Assembly: GCF_003025615.1 (NCBI RefSeq)
Contig: NZ_PYMJ01000024.1
Location: forward strand, 1-64,000
DNA length: 64,000 nt
Origin: Photobacterium frigidiphilum
GTDB taxonomy: Bacteria; Pseudomonadota; Gammaproteobacteria; Enterobacterales; Vibrionaceae
Direction of reading: 5' to 3'
In this document: positions 9,261-18,320 of the stretch, one piece after another
Position numbering within the stretch: position 1 is the first letter of the stretch
How the letters are laid out: each line of letters starts with the position of its first letter
Made by a program: the position numbers and the translations under genes
Notes under the pieces: generated by a model
What the model was told of the DNA's origin: nothing
Databases searched by the model: none
Seen by the model: only the letters and a program-made list of their open reading frames with translations

Positions 9261-9293
9261 GCGCCCTATTCTTAGGAAAGTAGAATAAGGCGC
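9261..9293. repeat. Inverted repeat just past the DUF1127 stop
   Basis: GCGCC-CTATTCT and AGAATAA-GGCGC face each other across nine bases, six bases past the stop codon at 9299. There is no T tract, so it may stabilise the mRNA 3' end rather than terminate it. Confidence 0.45.
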
Positions 9294-9298
9294 TAACA

Positions 9299-9544
9299 TT
9301 ACGTTATAAGTCTAGATTTAAACCTTCGTCTAAGATTATAAACTTTACGTTCTGCTGGAGTAGTACTTAAGCCTACCTTCATACGACCATCTCTCTCGAC
9401 ACCAATATCTTTTAATACATGCTGAGATAGATGAGGTAAATTAGCTAAAATACGACAGCGCTCACGACGAAATACTTCGTGCTCACGATGAATATCTAGA
9501 CGAATAAGTAGAACCGCAAGGTGTAAATAAACTGATTGGCGCAT
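9299..9544 (-). CDS. DUF1127-type small arginine-rich protein
   Basis: An 81-residue basic protein. The block HVLKDIGVERDGR near the middle resembles the L-x-DIG-x-x-R core of DUF1127 proteins, several of which bind RNA or affect phosphate and stress metabolism in other bacteria; the role here is unknown. Start: a longer frame begins five codons upstream at 9559 but lacks a ribosome binding site, while GGAG lies nine bases before the ATG at 9542-9544. The leader carries CCCTCCTTT, complementary to Shine-Dalgarno sequence. The 23-codon ORF at 9660-9731 is upstream on the same strand and may be cotranscribed. Confidence 0.65.
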   Translation of the reverse strand: MRQSVYLHLAVLLIRLDIHREHEVFRRERCRILANLPHLSQHVLKDIGVERDGRMKVGLSTTPAERKVYNLRRRFKSRLIT

Positions 9545-9659
9545 AAGAATGCTCTCCATTTAATGAGATTAAAGGAGGGATACAGATATGCTGACGAGAA
9601 TTTGCTTACAACTGCTCACCGCGACAGATACCCGCGGCCCATAGACACAGCGGATGCTG

Positions 9660-9731
9660 TTAGTTTTTTGAAAATTGCTTAGTGGCATCAACAGCAAGAC
9701 GCGTACAATTCATCATAGTGATAGTGTTCAT
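9660..9731 (-). CDS. Possible small ORF of 23 codons with strong ribosome binding site
   Basis: ATG at 9729-9731 is preceded by a perfect AGGAGG at 9737-9742 with five-base spacing. The peptide is MNTITMMNCTRLAVDATKQF plus SKN. There is no signal peptide. It lies 115 bases upstream of the DUF1127 gene on the same strand, so it could be a leader peptide or an independent small protein. The N-terminus MN-x-TM recalls the other unannotated small ORF at 29711. I do not recognise the family; the ribosome binding site is the main support. Confidence 0.45.
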   Translation of the reverse strand: MNTITMMNCTRLAVDATKQFSKN

Positions 9732-9962
9732 GTGTACCTCCTGAAGTGACGTTATAGTGTTGAAATGAGTGTTAATTTTAACCACTTACAATTATTTAAC
9801 AAGCATATATTTCAGCTAGAATGCATAACAATGTTATATGCTATAACTGTTTTTTGTACATTATAAATATATTGTAAAATATCTTAATTTCGATAAGCCA
9901 ACAGCATGAGTGACCATTTTTCAATCACATTGAATTCATGACCGCCAGTATGTTATCAACTT

Positions 9963-9976
9963 ATACTCGCGAGTAT
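9963..9976. promoter_or_regulatory. 14 bp perfect palindrome, possible operator
   Basis: ATACTCGCGAGTAT is a perfect palindrome in an AT-rich stretch of the gap downstream of vpsR. It looks like a dimeric regulator site, but I cannot assign a protein. The rest of 9732-9962 shows no gene. Confidence 0.3.
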
Positions 9977-9997
9977 GACCACGTAATTAGCCTTCAT

Positions 9998-10024
9998 AAA
10001 AAAACGCTACATAAGCGTTTTTTT
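9998..10024. terminator. Bidirectional terminator after vpsR
   Basis: AACGCT and AGCGTT pair over a short ACATA-type loop, with A7 on the left and T7 on the right. It ends the vpsR transcript on the minus strand. Confidence 0.8.
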
Positions 10025-10040
10025 GCATCGATAAATTCAA

Positions 10041-11396
10041 TTACGGGTTATCACGAAAATTCCGTGGAGCAGGCACTAAATCATGTTTATTCAACAATCT
10101 ATACATAGTTGCACGAGAAACCCCTAGTTCACGGGCTGCAGCTGAAATTTGACCTTTATTATTCTCTAATACCGTTAGCAGTGCCCCACGCTCCGATTCT
10201 TCTCTGATCGTTTTTAAGCTTTGCTTATCGTCATTTAGCCGCGGTATATCAAGATGATCCGCTTCAATACTTTTATCTTCAGCCAACAGTACAGCACGTT
10301 TTACTTGGCTAATTAATTCTCGTACATTCCCCGGCCAAGGGTATGTGATTAACATTTTTTGGGCTTCATCAGAAAAGTGCTTTGCAACGCTGTTATATTG
10401 TCTGGCAAATTTCAGCAATAAAAACTCTGCAAGTAAGCTGATATCGCAGCCTCGCTCCCGCAATGCAGGCACGACAAGCGTAACAACATTTAAACGATAT
10501 AGAAGGTCTTGCCTTAATTTACCCTCAGCGACGAGCTGCTCTACAGGGTAGCTGGTTGAAACAATAACCCTAATATCTGATGTTACCTTTTCACCAGCAG
10601 CTGTCGTGAATGTGTCATCTTGAATAAACTGTAAGAGCTCTTGTTGTCTCTGATCTGACAACGCTGATATTTCATCGAGATATAAGATGCCTTTATCAGC
10701 TAAAGCAAAGCAACAAGGGGAAGAATTCATATCACAATGCTGTTCATCGTTACTATCACTGAACCAGTCTGCTGTAACCGTTTCACAGCTAACCCGAACA
10801 AATGCATTATTGGCACGGGTTGATGCTTGATGAACTGCCCGAGCAACCAACTCTTTTCCTGTGCCCATTTCACCTTCAATAAAGACAGACACATCATTTG
10901 CTGCAATACGTTGTACTTGATGGCGAAGCCTCTTCATGACTTCAGTGGTTCCTTGCAAACCTTGTTGGCCAAATCGCCCTAAATCAGGCCATACTTTGCG
11001 CTCTAACTGTAACATTCCCAGTTGATGACCAATGGTTTCTTGTAACTGAGCAGCAGGCGTCGGTGAAGTGAAGTAATCAATACAGAAGCTAGCAATAAAT
11101 TGGCAAATGGCGTCTGAAGCAAGCTGCTCTTCTCGCACAACAGCTAACCAACGCACTTGTTTATTACGGTTAACCAGCGTCGCTATACCATTGATGCTGA
11201 AGTCATCTTTACTCAGGTCGACAACACCAATACAAGGACCTATATCCAATAATAAAGACTCAGCGGCTCTTAGGTCATAACAGCGATGGCATACCCAGCC
11301 TGCTTGCTCTAAAGAGGGCAACCATGATTGAGAACTACCACCAAAGACCACTAGCGCTCCTGGCATTACTCCCATATTAACCCCTATTTTCATCAT
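10041..11396 (-). CDS. vpsR: VpsR-type response regulator (exopolysaccharide/biofilm activator)
   Basis: Transcription activator resembling Vibrio cholerae VpsR, which with c-di-GMP turns on exopolysaccharide genes. The 451 residues show a receiver-like domain (about 14-130, with D60 at the phospho-acceptor position in GVVDLS), a NtrC-type AAA+ domain (Walker A GEMGTGKE at 175-182, Walker B GILYLDEI at 236-243) and a Fis-type helix-turn-helix at about 416-437. The sigma-54 contact loop GAFTGA is absent between 200 and 235, as in VpsR, which acts with sigma-70. Start is ambiguous: ATG at 11396 has AAGG four bases upstream, ATG at codon 8 has AGGGG. No polysaccharide genes adjoin it here. Confidence 0.85.
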   Translation of the reverse strand: MMKIGVNMGVMPGALVVFGGSSQSWLPSLEQAGWVCHRCYDLRAAESLLLDIGPCIGVVDLSKDDFSINGIATLVNRNKQVRWLAVVREEQLASDAICQFIASFCIDYFTSPTPAAQLQETIGHQLGMLQLERKVWPDLGRFGQQGLQGTTEVMKRLRHQVQRIAANDVSVFIEGEMGTGKELVARAVHQASTRANNAFVRVSCETVTADWFSDSNDEQHCDMNSSPCCFALADKGILYLDEISALSDQRQQELLQFIQDDTFTTAAGEKVTSDIRVIVSTSYPVEQLVAEGKLRQDLLYRLNVVTLVVPALRERGCDISLLAEFLLLKFARQYNSVAKHFSDEAQKMLITYPWPGNVRELISQVKRAVLLAEDKSIEADHLDIPRLNDDKQSLKTIREESERGALLTVLENNKGQISAAARELGVSRATMYRLLNKHDLVPAPRNFRDNP

Positions 11397-11714
11397 TAAG
11401 CCTTTAGATAATAAACAATAACCATGTGATATAACGTCCTAAATATAGAGCACAACCGACAGTACCATGCAGGTATATCGATTAATGATATATGCCACAA
11501 TTAACCCATTGCAACTTGTTTACTATAAATGTGGGGTATGCTCCTGTTTTTTCTAACAATAGATGTATCTACACCATGGATAATGCGGTTAATATGGCAA
11601 AAATAGCAAACAATTCAATAATGAAAGATTCTAATTAAGATGAATATAATCTGATCATTACCATCAATAAAATTAATAATATAAAGAATTGTAGTAGGTA
11701 AAAAATCATAAAAC
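11397..11714. other. Intergenic region upstream of vpsR
   Basis: About 320 AT-rich bases without a credible gene. An inverted repeat TATATC-gattaat-GATATA at 11474-11492 could be an operator for vpsR; otherwise I see no recognisable site. Confidence 0.3.
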
Positions 11715-11740
11715 GAAAAAAAGCGCCGAAAGGCGCTTCT
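11715..11740 (-). terminator. Terminator of the symporter gene at 11772
   Basis: AAGCGCC and GGCGCTT pair around a GAAA loop; on the minus strand the stem is followed by T7. Confidence 0.85.
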
Positions 11741-11771
11741 TATTAAGCTTTGTTTCTTTACCGCATATTGT

Positions 11772-13046
11772 TTAGCTAACGGTTACAGGTGTCGCTTCAA
11801 CGTCATCAGCTGGTACGCCAATTTCATTTTCACTCTTTGCCACAATCGTGTTTACAGCCGTATCACCAACAACATTTGAGCTGGTACAGAACATATCGTT
11901 AATACGGTCAACCGCAGCAACAATTGCTAGACCTTCTGGCGGTAAACCCAATTGGTGAAGCAATACACCAACCATCACAATACCGCCACCCGGAACACCA
12001 CCAGCGCCAATTGATAGCAACAAGATAGTTAAGCCCAGCGTAAATAAGTCGGCTGTATTAATTGGCTGACCAAATGCATTCGCCACGAAAATTGTTGCCA
12101 GTGCGATGTAAATAGAGACACCAGACATGTTCATTGTGGCACCCAATGGCACACCAAAACCAGCGACTGACTTAGAGACGCCAATCTTATCTGTCAGCGT
12201 ACGCATGGTTACTGGAATGGTTGCATTTGAGCTTGCTGTTGATAGTGAGAATAAAATCTGCTCACGGGTATGACGAAGGAAAGTAGTCGGTTTAATGCCA
12301 GTTGTAATGCCAACCATCATTGGATAGAAGAAGAAAATCCAGAAAACCAACATCGCAACAACTAGGCCAACATAACCAGCCACAGACATTAAAGTATTAC
12401 CATCTAATGTCGCACCTAGTTGAATCATCAGTGCAAACACACCGAATGGCGCTAAGCTCATAACCAAGCCCACTAGCTTCATCATGATTTCGTTTGCCAT
12501 CTTGAATGTTTTGATTGCAGGACCGCCACGCTTATCAAGCGCTTGAATCGCAAGGCCCGTCAAAATAGCCATGAAGATGATTTGTAGCATATCGCCATTT
12601 GCAAAAGCTTGTACTGGGTTGCTTGGTACAATGTTAACAATTAGAGAGAAAATATCAGGGGTTTCTGTTGTCGTTAATTCAACGGATTTTTCTACAGTAC
12701 CCGCTAAATTAGCACCGGCACCCGGTTGGAAAATCATACCAACAGTTAATGCTGCTGCAATCGCGATAATGGTATTAATAATGTATAGAGCAAAGGTTTT
12801 ACCACCTAAGCGACCAAATGCAGTGATGTCTTTCAATTCAACGATACCGCAAACAATCGATACGTAGACAAGAGGTACTACAAGTAATTTAATCAGTGAA
12901 ACGAACATACCGCCAGCGCCTTCCGCTAAGCCAAGTACGTAGGTATCCATCAACGTCACGCCATTAAATAAGTACTGTATTGCTGTACCTATAATCAGAC
13001 CTATAAATAGGCCCGCAAATATCTTTCCTGATAACGATTTATTCAT
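11772..13046 (-). CDS. Dicarboxylate/amino acid:cation symporter (DAACS family)
   Basis: Inner-membrane secondary transporter of the GltP/DctA/SstT superfamily, importing glutamate, aspartate or C4-dicarboxylates with Na+ or H+. The 424-residue protein has eight or so hydrophobic segments, the re-entrant loop motif STASSNATIPVTMRTL at about residues 268-283, GVPLGATMNMSG shortly after, and the GAGGVPGGG hairpin near 350. Exact substrate cannot be read from sequence. It is a single gene with its own terminator. A perfect CRP site (13326-13341) lies about 285 bases upstream, with a possible -10 at 13276-13281, suggesting control by carbon status. Confidence 0.9.
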   Translation of the reverse strand: MNKSLSGKIFAGLFIGLIIGTAIQYLFNGVTLMDTYVLGLAEGAGGMFVSLIKLLVVPLVYVSIVCGIVELKDITAFGRLGGKTFALYIINTIIAIAAALTVGMIFQPGAGANLAGTVEKSVELTTTETPDIFSLIVNIVPSNPVQAFANGDMLQIIFMAILTGLAIQALDKRGGPAIKTFKMANEIMMKLVGLVMSLAPFGVFALMIQLGATLDGNTLMSVAGYVGLVVAMLVFWIFFFYPMMVGITTGIKPTTFLRHTREQILFSLSTASSNATIPVTMRTLTDKIGVSKSVAGFGVPLGATMNMSGVSIYIALATIFVANAFGQPINTADLFTLGLTILLLSIGAGGVPGGGIVMVGVLLHQLGLPPEGLAIVAAVDRINDMFCTSSNVVGDTAVNTIVAKSENEIGVPADDVEATPVTVS

Positions 13047-13325
13047 CGTCCATCTCCAGTTGGTTGTGCTTAGTAATGTTAGATTTACATTGCGTTCCCA
13101 CTGTTCCTCGTGGGTTGAGCGACATTTTACATAGATGATAAAAGGATAAAAGGAAATATTTTACAATACAGTTACAAGTGAGCGACAAAAAAGAACATTA
13201 ATAGATCAGACAAATCACAGTATAAAAAACTAAATAATATATAAAACGGTAACTTATAAGCAGTGTGAATAGCAGAATGTATGGAGGTAAAGCAAAGGAA
13301 GGCTTAAATATTAAATGACGAGTTA

Positions 13326-13341
13326 TGTGAATTGAATCACA
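13326..13341. promoter_or_regulatory. Perfect CRP binding site
   Basis: TGTGA-ATTGAA-TCACA matches all ten consensus positions of the CRP site. It lies in the 535-base gap between lysS and the symporter gene. The only start downstream is the symporter on the minus strand; a TACATT -10 at 13276-13281 would place the site near -64, a class I position. The rest of the gap holds the lysS terminator and nothing else I recognise. Confidence 0.6.
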
Positions 13342-13504
13342 TCGAGAGTTTCCTTATGAGGGTTATTTACACAAAAATCTATTATTGGAAACTTCCGTTG
13401 CTTTGCGATATTGGCTAGGTTCACCGAAAAATAGGCTGGGATTTAAAGATGCATAGCAAGGAAATTTACAGAAATTGAAGTAATAAAATACATAACGCAC
13501 ATAA

Positions 13505-13531
13505 TAAAAAAGCCACTCATTGAGTGGCTTC
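13505..13531 (-). terminator. Terminator of the prfB-lysS transcript
   Basis: AGCCACTCA and TGAGTGGCT form a perfect stem; on the minus strand T6 follows. It lies about 50 bases past the lysS stop. Confidence 0.85.
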
Positions 13532-13581
13532 TATTTCTTCATATTACGCTGAAAACGGCGCAACAAAAACTAAAGCAATGA

Positions 13582-15090
13582 TTATGCTTTGTTTTGCGGA
13601 CGTAGTGCAGGGAACAAGATTACGTCACGGATAGTATGTGTGTTAGTGAACAACATTACTAAACGGTCGATACCGATACCCTGACCAGCTGTTGGCGGTA
13701 AGCCGTGCTCTAGTGCAGTAATGTAGTCTGCATCGTAGTACATAGCTTCATCATCACCAGCATCTTTCGCGTTCACCTGCGCTTTAAAACGCTGATCTTG
13801 ATCTTGTGCATCGTTAAGCTCAGAGAAGCCATTCGCAACTTCACGACCACCAATGAAGAATTCAAAACGGTCAGTAATGAAATCATTCGTATCGTTACGA
13901 CGCGCCAATGGAGAGATATCTGCTGGATATTCAGTAATGAACGTTGGTTGCATTAACTGAGGTTCAGCTGTCTCACCAAAGATTTCTTCAAGAAGTTGAC
14001 CACATGTCCAGAATTTTTCAACGTAGATATCAAGACCACGTGCGATGTTAGCCATCAGTTCGCGATCTGCAACTTGCTCGTAAGTAAGCGCTTGAATTTC
14101 AGCGTTGTCTGGGTTGTATTGCTTGATTGCATTTAACATGCTGATACGTGGGTATGGGCCACCAAAATCAACAATTGCATCGCCATATGGTAGTTTAGGC
14201 GAACCGTGTAGATCAGTTGCAATGCTGCTTAGCATTTCTTCCGTCAGATCCATCAGATCGTTGTAATCTGCGTACGCCATGTAGAATTCCATCATGGTGA
14301 ATTCTGGATTATGACGAGGAGAAAGTCCTTCGTTACGGAAGTTACGGTTAATTTCGAATACACGCTCAAAACCACCAACCACTAGACGCTTCAAGTAAAG
14401 CTCCGGTGCAACACGTAGATACATATCGATATCTAACGCATTGTGGTGAGTAATAAATGGACGTGCCGTTGCGCCACCAGGGATAACGTGCATCATTGGT
14501 GTTTCAACTTCCATGAAGTCTTTCTTCATCATGAAGTTACGAATTGCACTCACAACTTTAGAACGCATGATCATCGTGTTACGAGAATCTTCGTTAACAA
14601 TCAAATCAACGTAACGCTGACGGTAACGCGTTTCTTGATCTGTAAGACCGTGGAACTTCTCTGGTAACGGACGAAGTGCTTTTGTTAGCAACTCGTAGTT
14701 ATCCATAGTCACGTAAAGATCGCCTTTACCTGATAAGTGAAGCTGACCTTTAACACCGATGATGTCACCGATATCAAGACCTGAGTACTTCTCTTTTAAT
14801 TCTTTTTGTACTGTTTTATCAGCATAAGCCTGAATACGACCCGATACATCTTGAATCGCTAAAAATGGACCACGTTTAGCCATAACACGGCCAGCGATAG
14901 CAACGATGTGGCCTTCTTCTTCAAGCTCCGGTTTCGTTTTCTCACCGAAAGTAGCCTGTAGATCGGCAGCTAAGCTGTCGCGACGGAAATCATTTGGGTG
15001 ACCGTTTGCTTTACAGTTTTCGCGGATCATTTCTAGCTTTGCACGGCGCTCAGCAATCAGCTTGTTTTCGTCTTGTACTTGATCAGTCAT
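13582..15090 (-). CDS. lysS: Lysine--tRNA ligase (class II)
   Basis: Charges tRNA-Lys with lysine in the cytosol. The 502-residue product has the N-terminal OB-fold anticodon-binding domain (about 55-150, with [14 protein letters not shown]) and the class II catalytic core: motif 2 FRNEG...RHNPEFT near 260-275 and motif 3 [10 protein letters not shown] near 480-489. Length equals that of E. coli LysS/LysU (505). It follows prfB by 32 bases on the same strand, the E. coli operon order, so the two translation genes are probably cotranscribed. Confidence 0.97.
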   Translation of the reverse strand: MTDQVQDENKLIAERRAKLEMIRENCKANGHPNDFRRDSLAADLQATFGEKTKPELEEEGHIVAIAGRVMAKRGPFLAIQDVSGRIQAYADKTVQKELKEKYSGLDIGDIIGVKGQLHLSGKGDLYVTMDNYELLTKALRPLPEKFHGLTDQETRYRQRYVDLIVNEDSRNTMIMRSKVVSAIRNFMMKKDFMEVETPMMHVIPGGATARPFITHHNALDIDMYLRVAPELYLKRLVVGGFERVFEINRNFRNEGLSPRHNPEFTMMEFYMAYADYNDLMDLTEEMLSSIATDLHGSPKLPYGDAIVDFGGPYPRISMLNAIKQYNPDNAEIQALTYEQVADRELMANIARGLDIYVEKFWTCGQLLEEIFGETAEPQLMQPTFITEYPADISPLARRNDTNDFITDRFEFFIGGREVANGFSELNDAQDQDQRFKAQVNAKDAGDDEAMYYDADYITALEHGLPPTAGQGIGIDRLVMLFTNTHTIRDVILFPALRPQNKA

Positions 15091-15122
15091 GGGGGGAACC
15101 TTTAATTATTAACCCAATTCGG

Positions 15123-16221
15123 TTAGAGACCTGATTTCAGGCTAGCTTCGATAAAACGGTCTAAATCGCCGTCAAGTACAGCTTGGGTGTTACGATTCTC
15201 CACCCCTGTACGTAAATCTTTAATGCGCGAGTCATCCAATACGTATGAACGAATTTGGCTGCCCCAACCAATATCAGACTTAGAGTCTTCATTGGCTTGC
15301 TTTTCAGCATTTTGCTTTTGCATCTCAAACTCGAACAGTTTGGCTTTCAACTGCTTCATTGCTTGATCTTTGTTCTTATGCTGAGAACGGTCATTCTGAC
15401 ATTGCACCACAATATTGGTTGGAACGTGCGTAATACGTACCGCAGATTCCGTGGTGTTTACGTGCTGACCACCCGCTCCTGATGCGCGGTATACATCGAT
15501 ACGCAAATCAGAAGGGTTAATATCAATAACAATGTTGTCATCAATTTCTGGGTAAACAAACGCAGAAGCAAATGAAGTATGGCGGCGACCACCTGAATCA
15601 AACGGTGATTTACGCACTAAACGGTGAACACCGGTTTCAGTACGTAGCCAGCCGTAGGCATACTCACCTACCAGGCGAATGGTTGCTGATTTAAGACCCG
15701 CAACATCACCCGCAGAGACTTCGATAATCTCTGTTTTAAAGCCTTTTGCATCAGCCCAACGTAAATACATACGTAACATCATTGATGTCCAGTCCTGAGC
15801 TTCTGTACCGCCCGAACCAGCTTGTAGGTCGATGTAACAATCTGATGAATCGTATTCACCCGAGAACATACGGCGGAATTCAAGCTTGGCTAGCTTCGCT
15901 TCCAACTCTGCCAGTTCTGGCTCAATTTCATCAAATGTTTCTTGATCGTCTTCTTCTACCGCTAATTCAAGTAAACCCGCAACGTCTTCTACGCCCAGGT
16001 CTAGTTGATCGATAGTTTCAACCACGGCTTCTAATGCTGCGCGTGATTTACCTAGAGCTTGAGCGCGTTCTGGCTCATTCCATACAGCTGGTTGCTCTAG
16101 TTCTGCATTGACCTCTTCTAGTTGCTCTTTCTTAGCATCATAGTCAAAGGTACCCCCTAAGGATGTCAGTACGTGCTGATACATCCTCAAGTCGGTTTTT
16201 TATTGGATTAATCTCGAACAT
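15123..16221 (-). CDS. prfB: Peptide chain release factor 2, with programmed +1 frameshift
   Basis: Recognises UGA and UAA stop codons and triggers peptide release. Translation starts at ATG 16219-16221 ([19 protein letters not shown]), reads ILRGYL and meets an in-frame TGA at 16144-16146. Just before it stand the internal Shine-Dalgarno AGGGGG (16153-16158) and the slippery CTT (16147-16149); shifting +1 reads CTTTGAC as Leu-Asp and continues DYDAKKEQ. The product is 365 residues, as in E. coli. The RF2 tripeptide SPF (RKSPFDSGG) and the catalytic GGQ (SGAGGQHVN) are present. An uninterrupted frame starting at 16190 (MRMYQHV) is an artefact of the shift. The frameshift provides autoregulation: low RF2 favours slipping. 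Confidence 0.97.
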
Positions 16222-16362
16222 TGCCACTCTTCATCACCGAAACGGACACAACCGCAAGATTCTATCGAATTGTCTCTAGAATATACAGCGCTGTAATGGG
16301 GTTTCTTACCCTAATTGTTGAGAGATAGCGATCATCTATGTCTCAACTTCAGCATTAAGCCG

Positions 16363-16395
16363 AAGATGATAAACCTTGAAGCCGTTTATCATCTT
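16363..16395. repeat. Perfect 12 bp inverted repeat between recJ and prfB
   Basis: AAGATGATAAAC at 16363-16374 and GTTTATCATCTT at 16384-16395 enclose nine bases. It lies 32 bases past the recJ stop on the minus strand. No T tract follows in either direction, so it is not a standard terminator; it may protect the recJ mRNA end or be a pausing site. Confidence 0.5.
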
Positions 16396-16426
16396 GTTAA
16401 GCATCAATTTTATTGCGGTATATTGA

Positions 16427-18151
16427 TCATTTTGCGACCAAGTGTTCAATCATCAATTGCACACTTCGATTTCCACGAAATTCATTCACATCGAGTCGAT
16501 AAACAAGATCAACGTGTTGTACTGAAGCATCAGGCCAAGATTTAAGATCAACGTTAAAAGCAATGGCATCGATAACGCTGCCCCCATTTATCGGCTCAAC
16601 CATCATTTTTAAATGCTTACTGCCCACCAGCTTCTGATGCAATAAACGGAACGTGCCATCAAATGATGGTTCAGGGAATTGCTGCCCCCAAGGGCCACCA
16701 TTGCGTAACACTTCTGCGGTCTCAATATTCAACTCGTTCGTAACGAGTTCACCGTCGGTCAAAAAGACACCTTTAAGTGCATCTTCATTTAACTGGCTAC
16801 GCACAATGTCATCAAACGCTTTACTAAAACCGGTAAGTTGGTCTTCAGGAATGGTTAAACCAGCCGCCATCGCGTGACCACCAAACTTTAAAATCATCCC
16901 TGGATTTCGCGTATCGATAAGATCAAGCACATCTCGCATATGTAAACCGGGAATAGAACGGCAAGATCCTTTAATTTCACCATTTCCCGCATCAGCAAAT
17001 GCAATGACAGGGCGGTGATATAAATCTTTAATACGTGATGCCAAAATACCAATCACACCTTGATGCCAATCGCGTTGAAATAACGCCAAACCATAAGGCA
17101 TATCTTGCTGATTAAATGAGATGCGCTCACAAATAGCCAGCGCTTCTTCTTTCATGCCATGTTCTATTTCTTTTCGTGTTTGGTTTAGACCATCAAGCTC
17201 TGATGCCATACGGCGTGCTGCTTGAATGTGGTTACATAGCAATAACTCAACACCAAAAGACATGTCATCTAATCGCCCTGCCGCATTAATACGGGGACCA
17301 AGCGCAAAACCCAAATCGCTCGTCACTAAACGGGCCGGATCGCGATTTGCCACTTCAATTAATGCTTGTATACCAGGGCGGCATTTACCTGCTCGAATTC
17401 GCTGAAGGCCTTGATGCACGAGTATCCGATTATTCCCATCAAGTGCCACCACATCAGCCACTGTGCCCAATGCAACTAAATCCAGCAGCTCTGCTAAGTT
17501 CGGCACTGGAATACCTTGCTGTTCGAACCAATTGATATTTCGCAATTCAGCACGCAAGGCTAGCATTATATAAAAAGCTACCCCCACACCACATAGTGCT
17601 TTAGAAGGAAACGTACACACATCGAGGTTAGGGTTTACGATGGCATCAGCAATGGGTAACTCTTTACCTTGTAAGTGATGATCGGTCACCAATACTAGCA
17701 TGCCTTTGGCTTTTGCAGCGGCCACACCGGCAATCGACGATACACCATTATCAACCGTCATGATCACTTCTGCACCACGTGCTTCAGCTTGATCCACTAC
17801 TTCTGGGCTTAAGCCGTAGCCATCTTCAACGCGGTTAGGAATTAAATAATCGACATTGCTACAGCCAAGCATGCGCAATGCCAATACCGATAAGGCTGAA
17901 CTAGTGGCACCATCGGCGTCGAAATCACCCACGATGATAATACGTCGATTTTCAGCCAATGCCGTAACCAATAACTGCACGGCAGGCTTGATACCATGCA
18001 GTTGATCGTAACTTAATAGCCCTTTTGCACCACGCTCAAGTTCCAGCTCTGATGCAATACCACGACTCGCATAAATACGCTGTAATAATGGTGGCGTCAC
18101 AGATGAAAAGCCGGAAATATCGGCAGTCGGTCGACGTTTAACTTCAATCAT
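16427..18151 (-). CDS. recJ: Single-stranded-DNA-specific 5'-3' exonuclease RecJ
   Basis: Degrades single-stranded DNA in RecF-pathway recombination, base excision and mismatch repair; needs Mg or Mn. The 574-residue product contains the DHH-family motifs: VGDFDADGATSSALS (motif I), TVDNGVSS, VTDHHLQG (motif III, DHH) and the C-terminal GGHAMAAGLT motif. Start: the frame is open a further 39 codons to 18268, but that part overlaps the dsbC terminator at 18225-18264 and has no counterpart in E. coli RecJ; ATG 18149-18151 (MIEVKRRPTAD) gives the normal length. Order xerD-dsbC-recJ-prfB-lysS is as in E. coli, though the terminator implies a separate recJ promoter. Confidence 0.93.
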   Translation of the reverse strand: MIEVKRRPTADISGFSSVTPPLLQRIYASRGIASELELERGAKGLLSYDQLHGIKPAVQLLVTALAENRRIIIVGDFDADGATSSALSVLALRMLGCSNVDYLIPNRVEDGYGLSPEVVDQAEARGAEVIMTVDNGVSSIAGVAAAKAKGMLVLVTDHHLQGKELPIADAIVNPNLDVCTFPSKALCGVGVAFYIMLALRAELRNINWFEQQGIPVPNLAELLDLVALGTVADVVALDGNNRILVHQGLQRIRAGKCRPGIQALIEVANRDPARLVTSDLGFALGPRINAAGRLDDMSFGVELLLCNHIQAARRMASELDGLNQTRKEIEHGMKEEALAICERISFNQQDMPYGLALFQRDWHQGVIGILASRIKDLYHRPVIAFADAGNGEIKGSCRSIPGLHMRDVLDLIDTRNPGMILKFGGHAMAAGLTIPEDQLTGFSKAFDDIVRSQLNEDALKGVFLTDGELVTNELNIETAEVLRNGGPWGQQFPEPSFDGTFRLLHQKLVGSKHLKMMVEPINGGSVIDAIAFNVDLKSWPDASVQHVDLVYRLDVNEFRGNRSVQLMIEHLVAK

Positions 18152-18224
18152 AATAGGTAATTTCCGGCATGTGTAATGTGTGCTTAATGCATCACATTCT
18201 ATCTCAATTTTTGATACAAACCAT

Positions 18225-18264
18225 GAAAAAAGCCCGTAATCTGACTGAATCACATTACGGGCTT
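18225..18264. terminator. Terminator between dsbC and recJ
   Basis: AAGCCCGTAAT and ATTACGGGCTT form an 11 bp stem around a CTGACTGAATCAC-type loop. On the minus strand the stem is followed by T6. It lies downstream of dsbC in the direction of transcription... and upstream of recJ's initiation codon when recJ is approached from higher coordinates; given that dsbC lies at 18321-19043 and recJ starts at 18151, it ends the dsbC message. Confidence 0.8.
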
Positions 18265-18320
18265 TCATGATGTATTATTTGGCACTTGTGACCAGTAAAA
18301 GTCTATAAGCAAACCATATA

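Noticed and set aside
9588-9644. 18-codon plus-strand ORF preceded by AAAGGAGG
   Set aside because: Good ribosome binding site but very short, antisense to the DUF1127 leader, and the sequence is more simply the complement of CCCTCCTTT; left out for lack of any other support.
16144-16190. prfB start at 16190 (MRMYQHV...)
   Set aside because: The segment is the shifted frame of the true N-terminus; the upstream ATG and frameshift signal explain it fully.
18152-18268. 39-codon N-terminal extension of recJ
   Set aside because: It overlaps the terminator at 18225-18264, lacks a ribosome binding site and has no counterpart in E. coli RecJ.
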